A stretch of DNA of 48,380 nt, taken from NCBI RefSeq assembly GCF_014646695.1, contig NZ_BMNT01000001.1:98951-147330 (forward strand), given 5' to 3'. The DNA comes from Sphaerisporangium melleum. GTDB lineage: Bacteria > Actinomycetota > Actinomycetes > Streptosporangiales > Streptosporangiaceae. The notes beneath the pieces were generated by a model. It ran no database searches and had not been told where the DNA came from. It saw nothing but the letters and a program-made list of their open reading frames with translations. Shown here in pieces: positions 13,892-20,936 of this stretch (its first letter is position 1; each line of letters opens with the position of its first letter). A program made the position numbers and the translations under genes.

Positions 13892-14461
13892 TCACGTCGT
13901 GCCGACCGGCACCGATGGCGTGCTCGGGGCCTTGGACGACGCCGGCGGTGTGGTCGGAGCCTTGGACGACGCCGACGACGTGCTCGGGGCCTTAGATGAT
14001 GTCGACGACGCGCTCGGGGCATTGGACGACGCCGGCGCCGTAGTCGGAGCCTTGGACGACGCCGGCGGTGTGGTCGGAGCCTTGGACGACGCCGGCGGCG
14101 TGCTCGGGGGCGTCGTGGAGCCGATGTCGGTGACCTGGCCGGTCGCCGGGACCACGACGCGACCGATCGGGTGCCAGCAACCGCCGCCGAGCCGCGCGTA
14201 CAGGACCAGGTTCGCCTGGTCCGGCTGCTCGGTGCCGACCGCAGGCGCGACGACGACGCCGTCCGTCGGGTCCTGGCCGCTCGGCGGGGTGGAGCCGGTC
14301 GAGGGATCGAGCCACGTCTCGGCGCCGGAGCCGGGACCGGTCCGGAGGTCGGCGGCGAACGCCTCGGCCGGAGCCGTCGCGACCGCGAAGCCGATGGCCG
14401 ACGCGGTCACGGCGATGCACGCGCGTCCGACGACGGCCGCTCCCAGGGAAACGCTTGACAT
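13892..14461 (-). CDS. Secreted protein with Ser/Thr/Pro-rich 10-residue repeats
   Basis: This encodes 189 residues from ATG 14459-14461, with AAGGAGA 7-8 bases upstream. A signal peptide covers residues 1-36 (hydrophobic core IAVTASAIGFAVATAPAEAF, cleavage after AFA). The mature part begins with a short domain (GAETWLDPSTG, then NLVLYARLGGGCWHPIGRVV) and ends in six 10-residue repeats of the type SSKAPTTPPA. Such tails in secreted actinobacterial proteins are usually extended, possibly O-glycosylated cell-wall spacers. No LPXTG or membrane anchor follows. I recognise no functional family. Confidence 0.75.
   Translation of the reverse strand: MSSVSLGAAVVGRACIAVTASAIGFAVATAPAEAFAADLRTGPGSGAETWLDPSTGSTPPSGQDPTDGVVVAPAVGTEQPDQANLVLYARLGGGCWHPIGRVVVPATGQVTDIGSTTPPSTPPASSKAPTTPPASSKAPTTAPASSNAPSASSTSSKAPSTSSASSKAPTTPPASSKAPSTPSVPVGTT
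13931..14110. repeat. Six tandem 30-bp coding repeats
   Basis: Six head-to-tail units of 30 bp begin at 13931, 13961, 13991, 14021, 14051 and 14081, each starting with a version of CTTGGACGACGCCGGCG. Units 1, 5 and 6 are nearly identical and the third is most diverged. They encode the 10-residue Ser/Lys/Ala/Pro/Thr repeats of the secreted protein. Copy number is likely to vary between strains. Confidence 0.9.
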
Positions 14462-14809
14462 GTACCCATCTCCTTGCTGTCTCAGCCGAGGGCCGCCGCC
14501 GGGTCGGCCGCGGCCGTGGTGACCCGCTTCGTCATCCCCGTGCGGTGATCTATGGAACCAGGGTTCACCTGCGCTTTCGGCAATGGAACGAACAGAGATC
14601 GGCAAGGTCTGGGTGCAATTCCGATATGACGTACGGAGCGGCAGCAACGCCGAAGCCATCGCCACGGCAATCGAAGCCCGCTTTGGCCACCGCGTCCGCA
14701 GTTATCGATGTGCGTCCGGAAGTCATCGGTTTCTCGCCGTCGGTCGCCGAGGGTTCTCCGTCCGAAAACCGGTGGCCGGCGAGGCGGGGGGTGGTCCTAC
14801 GATGGCCCG
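14462..14809. other. Intergenic region upstream of secreted repeat protein
   Basis: There is no convincing gene here. It holds the ribosome-binding site of the minus-strand secreted protein and a short near-palindrome GAACC-AG-GGTTC (14555-14566). At its right end is TACGAT (14798-14803), 6 bases before the GTG of the decayed phosphotransferase, which looks like a surviving leaderless promoter. A 77-codon frame at 14583-14816 is open but unconvincing. Confidence 0.4.
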
Positions 14810-15033
14810 GTGCTGACGCCCCCCGACGGCCTTCCCGAGGACACGCTGGTAGCCGTGCTTGCGCGCGAGTGGGGCGTGGACGTCCGCTCGATGGCCTACC
14901 GGCCGGTCGCGCCGTCCCCGCCGCGGAGGCGGGCCCCGAGGTGATCTTCGCGCGGCTGCGCAACGGCCTGGCCACCGCCTGTGCCCTGCAGGAGCACGGC
15001 CCGGAGTTCGCCGTGGCCATCGGTCCCGCATAG
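14810..15033 (+). pseudogene. Decayed aminoglycoside-phosphotransferase-like gene
   Basis: From GTG 14810 the frame reads LPEDTLVAVLAREWGVDV and then RSMAYRPV, the N-terminal pattern of the APH/choline-kinase-like phosphotransferase family (normally followed by GFGSHHW). After codon 33 the frame is lost. In another frame, sequence to the TAG at 15031 gives VIFARLRNGLATACAL and then QEHGPEFAVA, matching the 'RLR-alatA-alrE-G--FvvAP' segment that lies roughly 50-60 residues further on in intact members (from family knowledge). So an internal deletion with frameshift joined two pieces, and the kinase core is absent. Confidence 0.65.
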
Positions 15034-15085
15034 GGCACCGCCGTTGCGGGCAGTCGGTGACCTTAGCGGTGCGCGAGGAGGGGTC

Positions 15086-15859
15086 GTGGAGCGTTCGTAC
15101 GTGGTGACGGGTGGCGGGCAGGGCGTCGGGCGGGCGGTGGCCGAGCGGCTGCTGGCGCAAGGTGGTCACGTCGTCGTCATCGAACTCGACCCGGCCGCCG
15201 TCGCCTGGACCGTGGCACATCCCGCCGGAGGCCGGGTGGCGGCGGTGACCGGTGACGCCGCCGACGAGGCGGTCACCGAGCGGGCCGCCGACCGGGCCGA
15301 GGCGGGCGCTCCCCTGGCCGGCTGGGTGAACAACGCCGCGGTGTTCCGCGACGCCGCGCTGCACGCGGCGCCCGCGCGCGAGGTCCTCGACCTCATCGGC
15401 CTGAACCTCGCTCCCGCGGTCGCCGGCTGCGCCACGGCGGTGCGCCGCTTCCTCGCGGCCGGCGGCGGAGGGGCGATCGTCAACGTCTCCTCCCACCAGG
15501 CGCAGCGCGCGGTCCGCGGCGCACTGCCGTACGCGACCGCCAAGGCCGCCGTCGAAGGGCTGACCCGCGCCATGGCCGTCGACTACGGCCCGTCGGGGAT
15601 CCGGGTGAACGCCGTCGCGCTCGGGTCGATCAGCACGGCGCGGTACGAGGAGTACCTGCGGCGGCAGGAGCCGGCCGCGGCCGAGCACGTCGAGCGGGAG
15701 ATGCGCCTGCTCCATCCGCTGGGCAGAGTGGGCCGCCCGGAGGAGGTCGCGGCGGCCGTCGCGTACCTGCTGTCCGACGAGGCGGGCTTCGTCAACGGGG
15801 CCGTGCTGCCGGTGGACGGCGGGCGCTCGGTGCTCGGCCGCGACCCCGAGGAGATCTGA
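15086..15859 (+). CDS. Short-chain dehydrogenase/reductase
   Basis: This encodes 257 residues from GTG 15086, with GAGGAGGGG 3-10 bases upstream. The cofactor motif TGGGQGVG is at residues 8-15, NNAA at 82-85, catalytic Ser136 in NVSSHQ, and Tyr149 and Lys153 in PYATAKAAV. The C-terminal substrate loop and the VDGGRSV end are complete, so it is a functional classical SDR. A basic residue after the Gly motif is missing and an Asp follows strand 2 (VIELDP), which favours NAD over NADP. The substrate is unknown. It stands alone behind the decayed phosphotransferase. Confidence 0.9.
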   Translation: MERSYVVTGGGQGVGRAVAERLLAQGGHVVVIELDPAAVAWTVAHPAGGRVAAVTGDAADEAVTERAADRAEAGAPLAGWVNNAAVFRDAALHAAPAREVLDLIGLNLAPAVAGCATAVRRFLAAGGGGAIVNVSSHQAQRAVRGALPYATAKAAVEGLTRAMAVDYGPSGIRVNAVALGSISTARYEEYLRRQEPAAAEHVEREMRLLHPLGRVGRPEEVAAAVAYLLSDEAGFVNGAVLPVDGGRSVLGRDPEEI

Positions 15860-16540
15860 CCGCCCGGTCTGGAACGCCGTCTCCATCCGGACGGCCCTCC
15901 TGTGCCGCGGCGGGTCCATGCCTCCAGGTGGTTCGGTCACCGGGGAGGTGCACGGGGCCCCGCCGCAGGGCGGCACCGGCGTTCGCCGTACACCTTCCCC
16001 GCCGACGCGGTGCCGATGACAGGACCATCGGACGGACGGGAGGAAGACACCGGGCGAAGGATCCGGTCCCGGCACCGAGACGGCTCCCGGGATGGCCCGC
16101 CTTGTTGCTTACAGGCCGTTGACTCGGCTGTAGCACGTATGTAACCTTTGGCCAACGCACTGCAAGAAATCGGCAAATAGCTGTTCCTTTTCTTTCTACA
16201 GCCTGCAACTTCCGGCTGGACCGCAATGCGTGCGTGCGTCCACCCGGCTCCCATTCAGGGAGGCCCTTCGGTGATGTCGGCCACGACGTCGCGCTGCCGG
16301 TCACCGCCGGCGATCCGCGCGACCCTCACTCCCCCTCCCCGGCGACCCTTCGCGAGCGGCCCGCCCATCCGCCGCTCTCCCCCGGCGGTCGCCCGCGCAC
16401 GGGTTCCGTCCCCTCCTGGGCGCTCCTGGTCACGGGCGTTCCGCTTCCTTTCGACCTCTGCCTCGAGATCACACCCCCCGGCGACCCGGCGGGCACCCCC
16501 GCTCCGCCGCGTGTCGTCCCACCGAGAGATAGAGAACGCG
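15860..16540. other. Long leader region of the GH87 gene
   Basis: This is a 681-base gap before the alpha-1,3-glucanase. The left part is GC-rich and featureless. Around 16119-16210 the base composition drops, and a promoter is likely there: TTGACT at 16119-16124 with TATGTAA downstream is a possible but poorly spaced pair. CTGCAAG (16160-16166) and CTGCAAC (16203-16209) flank this zone. The stretch 16230-16540 is open in one frame but has no protein-like pattern, so it is probably an unusually long 5' untranslated leader. Confidence 0.4.
16160..16209. promoter_or_regulatory. CTGCAAG-type repeats, possible MalR-like sites
   Basis: CTGCAAG at 16160-16166 and CTGCAAC at 16203-16209 are direct repeats 43 bases apart. 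Their complement, CTTGCAG, is the repeat I recall for MalR/Reg1 at Streptomyces amylase and maltose promoters. A MalR-like repressor gene lies at the right end of the window. The link is inferred. Confidence 0.35.
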
Positions 16541-19500
16541 ATGCGAAACAAGCAGCACACGGTTTTACGGCTGGTCGCGGCCTTCCTCGCGGCCGGCCTG
16601 CTGGTTCTCGCGGGGCCGGTCCTGCCGGCGTCCGCGGCCGGCCCGAACCTCGCGGCGGGCAAGACGCTCACCGCGAGCAGCTTCACCGACGTCTACCCGG
16701 CCGGCAACGCGGGCGACGGCAACCAGGCGACCTACTGGGAGAGCGCCAACAACGCCTTCCCGCAGTGGATCCAGGTGGACCTCGGATCCGCCCTGAGCGT
16801 TGATCAGCTCGTTCTCAAGCTGCCCGGCTCCGGCTGGGGAGCGCGTACCCAGACCCTGACCGTGCAGGGCAGCACCAACGGCTCGACGTTCTCCACCATC
16901 GTGGGCTCGGCGGGGTACACCTTCAGCGGCACCAACGTGGTGACCATCGGCCTCACCACGACCACCACCCGGTACGTCCGGCTGACCTTCACCGCCAACA
17001 CCGGGTGGCCCGCCGCGCAGCTCTCGGAGTTCGAGGTGTACGGCCCGGTCAGCGGTGACACCCAGGCGCCGACCGCGCCGACCGGCCTGGCCTACACCCA
17101 GCCGGCCTCCGGGCAGGTCAAGCTCACCTGGAACGCCTCCACCGACGACGTGGGGGTCACCGGGTACACCATCTACGCCAACAACGCCGTGCGGGCGACG
17201 GTCGCGGGCAACGTGCTCACCTACACCGACACCCAGCCGGACACCGCGACCGTGTCGTACCGGGTCACGGCCAAGGACGCCGCCGGGCACGAGTCGGCGA
17301 GCAGCAACACCGTCACCCGCACCGGAAGCGGTGACCCCGGCACGAACCTGGCCGCGAACAAGCCGGTCAGCGCCTCGTCGTACGTGCACACCTTCGTGGC
17401 CACCAACGCCAACGACGGCAACCTGACCACCTACTGGGAAGGCGCCGGCGGCAGCTACCCGAACACGCTGACCGTGCAGCTCGGCGCGAACGCGAGCGTC
17501 CGCCAGGTCGTGGTCAAGCTGAACCCGGACCCGGCCTGGGGCTCGCGCACGCAGACCTTCCAGGTGCTCGGCCGCGACCAGAACGCGACCTCGTTCACCA
17601 GCCTGGTGTCCTCGGCGGCGTACTCCTTCGACCCGGCCACCGGCAACACGGTGACGATCCCGGTGACGGCCACCGTCGCCGACGTGCAGCTGAGGTTCAC
17701 CGCCAACACCGGCGCGCCGGCCGGGCAGGTCGCCGAGCTCCAGGTGATCGGCACGGCCGCCCCGAACCCCGACCTGACCGTCACCGGCGTCACCGCCTCC
17801 CCCGCCTCCCCTGTGGAAACCGACGCGGTCACCCTGTCGGCCACGGTGCGCAACGGCGGCACGGCGGCCTCGGGCGCGACGAACGTCGACTTCTATCTGG
17901 GCGCCACCAAGGTGGGCACCGCGTCGGTCGGCGCGCTGGCCGCCGGGGCCACCTCCTCGGTCTCCGCCACCATCGGGCCGCGGGACGCGGGCACCTACCA
18001 GCTGACCGCCAAGGTGGACGAGTCCAACGCCGTCGTCGAGCTGAACGAGACCAACAACTCCTTCACCAGCCCCACCTCGCTGGTCGTCCGGCCGGTCGAC
18101 AGTTCCGACCTGGTCGCCGCGACGAGCTGGACGCCGAGCAACCCGTCGGCGGGCAACACCGTCACCTTCTCCGTCGCGATCAAGAACCAGGGCACGATCG
18201 CGTCCGCCTCGGGCGCGCACGGCATCACGCTGACGGTCGCCGACCAGAACGGCACGGTGGTCCGTACGCTGACCGGCTCCTACAACGGCGTCATCGCCGC
18301 CGGGGCCACCACGAGCCCGGTGAACCTCGGCACCTGGACGGCGGCGAACGGCAGGTTCACCGTCCGTACCGTACTGGCGGCCGACGCCGGCGAGCTGCCG
18401 GTCAAGCAGGCGAACAACACCACCAGCCAGTCCTTCTTCGTCGGCCGGGGCGCGAACATGCCCTACGACATGTACGAGGCCGAAGATGCGGTGACCGGCG
18501 GCGGCGCGCAGGTGGTCGGCCCCAACCGCACCATCGGCGACCTGGCGGGCGAGGCCTCCGGGCGCAAGGCCGTGACGCTGAACTCCACCGGCAGCTACGT
18601 CGAGTTCACCACCAAGGCCAGCACGAACACGCTCGTCACGCGGTTCTCCATCCCGGACGCGGCGGGCGGCGGCGGCATCACCTCGACGCTCAACATCTAC
18701 GTCAACGGCACCTTCCTCAAGCCGATCGACCTGACCTCGCGGTACATCTGGGTGTACGGCAACGAGGCGGGCCCGTCGAACTCGCCGGGGGCGGGCGCGC
18801 CGCGGCACATCTACGACGAGGCGAGCGTCATGCTGGGGCAGACCGTCCCCGCGGGCAGCAAGATCAGGCTGCAGAAGGACCCGGCCAACTCCACCACCTA
18901 CGCGATCGACTTCGTCAACCTGGAGCAGGTGTCGCCGATCGCCAACCCCGACACGGCGAAGTACGCGGTGCCGTCCGGGTTCGGTCACCAGGACGTGCAG
19001 AACGCGCTGGACCGGGTGCGGATGGACACCACCGGCACCCTGGTGGGCGTGTACCTGCCGCCGGGCACCTACGACACCGCGCAGAAGTTCAACGTGTACG
19101 GCAAGCCGATCAAGGTCGTCGGCGCCGGCCCGTGGTACACCCAGTTCCGCGCGCCGCAGAACCAGGAGAACACCGACATCGGGTTCGACACCTCGTCCTC
19201 GGCCAACGGGTCCTCCTTCTCCGGGTTCGCCTACTTCGGCAACTACACCACCCGCATCGACGGCCCCGGCAAGGTGTTCAACTGGGCGGGCGTCGCCGAC
19301 ATGACGATCGACAACGTGTGGGCCGAGCACATGGTCTGCCTGTACTGGGGCCAGAACACCGACCGGATCACCATCAAGAACTCGCGGATCCGCGACATGT
19401 GGGCCGACGGCGTGAACATGACCAACGGCAGCACCGACAACCACGTGGTCAACAACGAGGCCCGCTCGACGGGCGACGACAGCTTCGCGCTGTTCTCGGC

Positions 19501-20125
19501 CATCGACGCCGGCGGGGCCGACGAGAAGAACAACGTGTACGAGAACCTGACGTCCCTGCTGACCTGGCGCGCCGCGGGCGTCGCGGTCTACGGCGGGTAC
19601 GCCAACACCTTCCGCAACATCTACATCGCCGACACCCTCGTCTACTCGGGCATCACGATCAGCTCGCTGGACTTCGGGTACCCGATGAACGGCTTCGGCG
19701 CCAGCCCGCCCACCCAGTTCCAGAACATCAGCATCGTCCGCGCGGGCGGGCACTTCTGGGGCCAGCAGACCTTCCCGGCCATCTGGCTCTTCTCGGCCTC
19801 GAAGGTGTTCCAGGGCATCCGGATCAGTGACGTCGACATCGTCGACCCGACCTACAGCGGCATCATGTTCCAGACGCAGTACATCGGCGGCCAGCCGGTC
19901 AATCCGATCACCGACACCGTCCTGACCAACGTGACGATCTCCGGAGCGCGCAAGAGCGGCGACGCGTTCGACGCCAAGTCCGGGTTCGGCATCTGGGTGA
20001 ACGAACTGCCCGAGCCCGGCCAGGGCCCGGCGGTCGGCTCGGCCACGTTCAACAACCTCGTCCTGCGGGACAACGCGCAGGACATCAAGAACACCACCTC
20101 CACCTTCACCATCGTCCGGAACTGA
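16541..20125 (+). CDS. Secreted multimodular GH87 alpha-1,3-glucanase (mutanase)
   Basis: This encodes 1194 residues from ATG 16541. A signal peptide covers 1-33 (FLAAGLLVLAGPVLPASAA). The domains in order are: F5/8 C (discoidin, 35-170), fibronectin III (173-266), second F5/8 C (268-408), two CARDB-like beta domains (409-515 and 521-635), a CBM6/35-like module opening YDMYEAEDAV (639-800) and a parallel beta-helix catalytic domain (803-1194). Within it, MWADGVNM carries Asp956 and STGDDSF carries Asp979-Asp980. The 23/24-residue spacing matches, as I recall, the Asp triad of GH87 enzymes. It would hydrolyse alpha-1,3-glucan in fungal walls or bacterial mutan, with the accessory modules anchoring it to insoluble glucan. 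A strong hairpin follows the stop. Dextranase-like specificity cannot be excluded. Confidence 0.85.
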   Translation: MRNKQHTVLRLVAAFLAAGLLVLAGPVLPASAAGPNLAAGKTLTASSFTDVYPAGNAGDGNQATYWESANNAFPQWIQVDLGSALSVDQLVLKLPGSGWGARTQTLTVQGSTNGSTFSTIVGSAGYTFSGTNVVTIGLTTTTTRYVRLTFTANTGWPAAQLSEFEVYGPVSGDTQAPTAPTGLAYTQPASGQVKLTWNASTDDVGVTGYTIYANNAVRATVAGNVLTYTDTQPDTATVSYRVTAKDAAGHESASSNTVTRTGSGDPGTNLAANKPVSASSYVHTFVATNANDGNLTTYWEGAGGSYPNTLTVQLGANASVRQVVVKLNPDPAWGSRTQTFQVLGRDQNATSFTSLVSSAAYSFDPATGNTVTIPVTATVADVQLRFTANTGAPAGQVAELQVIGTAAPNPDLTVTGVTASPASPVETDAVTLSATVRNGGTAASGATNVDFYLGATKVGTASVGALAAGATSSVSATIGPRDAGTYQLTAKVDESNAVVELNETNNSFTSPTSLVVRPVDSSDLVAATSWTPSNPSAGNTVTFSVAIKNQGTIASASGAHGITLTVADQNGTVVRTLTGSYNGVIAAGATTSPVNLGTWTAANGRFTVRTVLAADAGELPVKQANNTTSQSFFVGRGANMPYDMYEAEDAVTGGGAQVVGPNRTIGDLAGEASGRKAVTLNSTGSYVEFTTKASTNTLVTRFSIPDAAGGGGITSTLNIYVNGTFLKPIDLTSRYIWVYGNEAGPSNSPGAGAPRHIYDEASVMLGQTVPAGSKIRLQKDPANSTTYAIDFVNLEQVSPIANPDTAKYAVPSGFGHQDVQNALDRVRMDTTGTLVGVYLPPGTYDTAQKFNVYGKPIKVVGAGPWYTQFRAPQNQENTDIGFDTSSSANGSSFSGFAYFGNYTTRIDGPGKVFNWAGVADMTIDNVWAEHMVCLYWGQNTDRITIKNSRIRDMWADGVNMTNGSTDNHVVNNEARSTGDDSFALFSAIDAGGADEKNNVYENLTSLLTWRAAGVAVYGGYANTFRNIYIADTLVYSGITISSLDFGYPMNGFGASPPTQFQNISIVRAGGHFWGQQTFPAIWLFSASKVFQGIRISDVDIVDPTYSGIMFQTQYIGGQPVNPITDTVLTNVTISGARKSGDAFDAKSGFGIWVNELPEPGQGPAVGSATFNNLVLRDNAQDIKNTTSTFTIVRN

Positions 20126-20130
20126 CGGAC

Positions 20131-20164
20131 GGTCACCGCGCACCCCGCGGGGTGCGCGGTGACC
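20131..20164 (+). terminator. Strong hairpin after the GH87 gene
   Basis: A perfect 16-bp stem (20131-20146 with 20149-20164, left arm GGTCACCGCGCACCCC) with a minimal loop starts 6 bases after the TGA. No T-run follows, as is usual for actinobacterial intrinsic terminators. Confidence 0.8.
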
Positions 20165-20232
20165 TCCCCGCGTCGGGCCGGCCCGGGCTCGGCCGGGCGG
20201 GCCGTCGCGACCATGGTGTTAGGGTGCGGCGT

Positions 20233-20784
20233 GTGCGGCGGATTCTCGTCGCCGGCATCACCGGGGCCGGCAAGTCGACGATGGCGCGGGAGCTGGGCCG
20301 GCGCCTCGGGGTGCCGTACCACGAGATGGACGCCCTGCACTATGTGGCTCCGGGTTGGGGCGTGGACGAGGAGTTCGCGGCCAAGGTGGCGGCCATCACG
20401 GCGGCGCCTGCCTGGATCTTCGACTCGTTCGGCTACCCCGAGGTGCGCGATCTGCTGTGGGAGCGCGCCGACACCGTGGTCTGGCTGGACTACGGCCGGG
20501 CGGTCATCATGCCGCGCGTCCTGCGCCGCTCGCTGCGCCGGACGCTGCTGCGCGAGCGGATTTTCGGCGGCAACCGCGAGACGCTGTCCGGCTGGTTCCG
20601 CCGGGACCACCCCGCGTGGTGGGCCTGGTCCCAGCACGGCGCCCGCCGCGCCGACATCGCGAGCCGCGTCGGCGACCCCCGCTTCTCCCACCTGCGCGTG
20701 ATCCGCTTCGGTGCCCCCCACGAGGCCACCGCCTGGCTGGGCGAGGTCCCCGGCGCCCCGCCCGGGACCCGCGCCCTCGGCTGA
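20233..20784 (+). CDS. P-loop kinase (FlaR/adenylate-kinase-like)
   Basis: This encodes 183 residues from GTG 20233; GTG 20224 is an in-frame alternative. TAGGGT lies 7 bases upstream with no ribosome-binding site, which suggests leaderless expression. Walker A is GITGAGKSTMA near residues 8-18, followed by RLGVPYHEMDALHYVAPGW. The nucleoside-kinase-like middle VWLDYGRAVIMPRVLRRS and the basic lid region GNRETLSGWFRRD come next. This is the adenylate-kinase-related family often named FlaR or topology modulation protein, whose true substrate is unknown. It is convergent with the GH3 gene. Confidence 0.8.
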   Translation: MRRILVAGITGAGKSTMARELGRRLGVPYHEMDALHYVAPGWGVDEEFAAKVAAITAAPAWIFDSFGYPEVRDLLWERADTVVWLDYGRAVIMPRVLRRSLRRTLLRERIFGGNRETLSGWFRRDHPAWWAWSQHGARRADIASRVGDPRFSHLRVIRFGAPHEATAWLGEVPGAPPGTRALG

Positions 20785-20846
20785 GGCTCCCGCGTCGTCC
20801 CTCGCCCCGGACGCTGGTGTTACCACCACGAGCAGGGCTCGGGCGG

Positions 20847-20886
20847 CCCGGGGCCGCGGGAAAGGGTTCTTTCCGCGGCCCCGGGG
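20847..20886. terminator. Bidirectional terminator between kinase and GH3 gene
   Basis: A long GC-rich hairpin with left arm CCCGGGGCCGCGGGAAAG and right arm CTTTCCGCGGCCCCGGG pairs over 17 bases with one bulged G and a GGTT loop. It lies between convergent genes, and the A/T part at the top of the stem gives it symmetry on both strands. Confidence 0.8.
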
Positions 20887-20936
20887 GTTCCCGCCTCAGC
20901 AGGCCGGGCCAGGTCGGCCCGGCCAAGCCGCCGGGG

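Noticed and set aside
13931-14110. 30-bp repeats considered as a CRISPR array
   Set aside because: The repeats are contiguous without spacers and encode an in-frame Ser/Thr/Pro repeat of a secreted protein.
14583-14816. 77-codon frame before the phosphotransferase remnant
   Set aside because: No ribosome-binding site, and its end overlaps the leaderless promoter and start of the remnant; the translation shows no family pattern.
16226-16540. N-terminal extension of the GH87 protein by about 105 codons
   Set aside because: The extension is Arg/Pro/Ser-rich non-protein-like sequence and would bury the clear signal peptide that begins at 16541.
16565-20143. Very long open frame (about 1190 codons) on the minus strand opposite the GH87 gene
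   Set aside because: It mirrors the codon bias of the plus-strand gene, is made of Val/Gly/Arg/Asp-rich low-complexity sequence and has no domain pattern; the plus strand encodes a clear multidomain enzyme.
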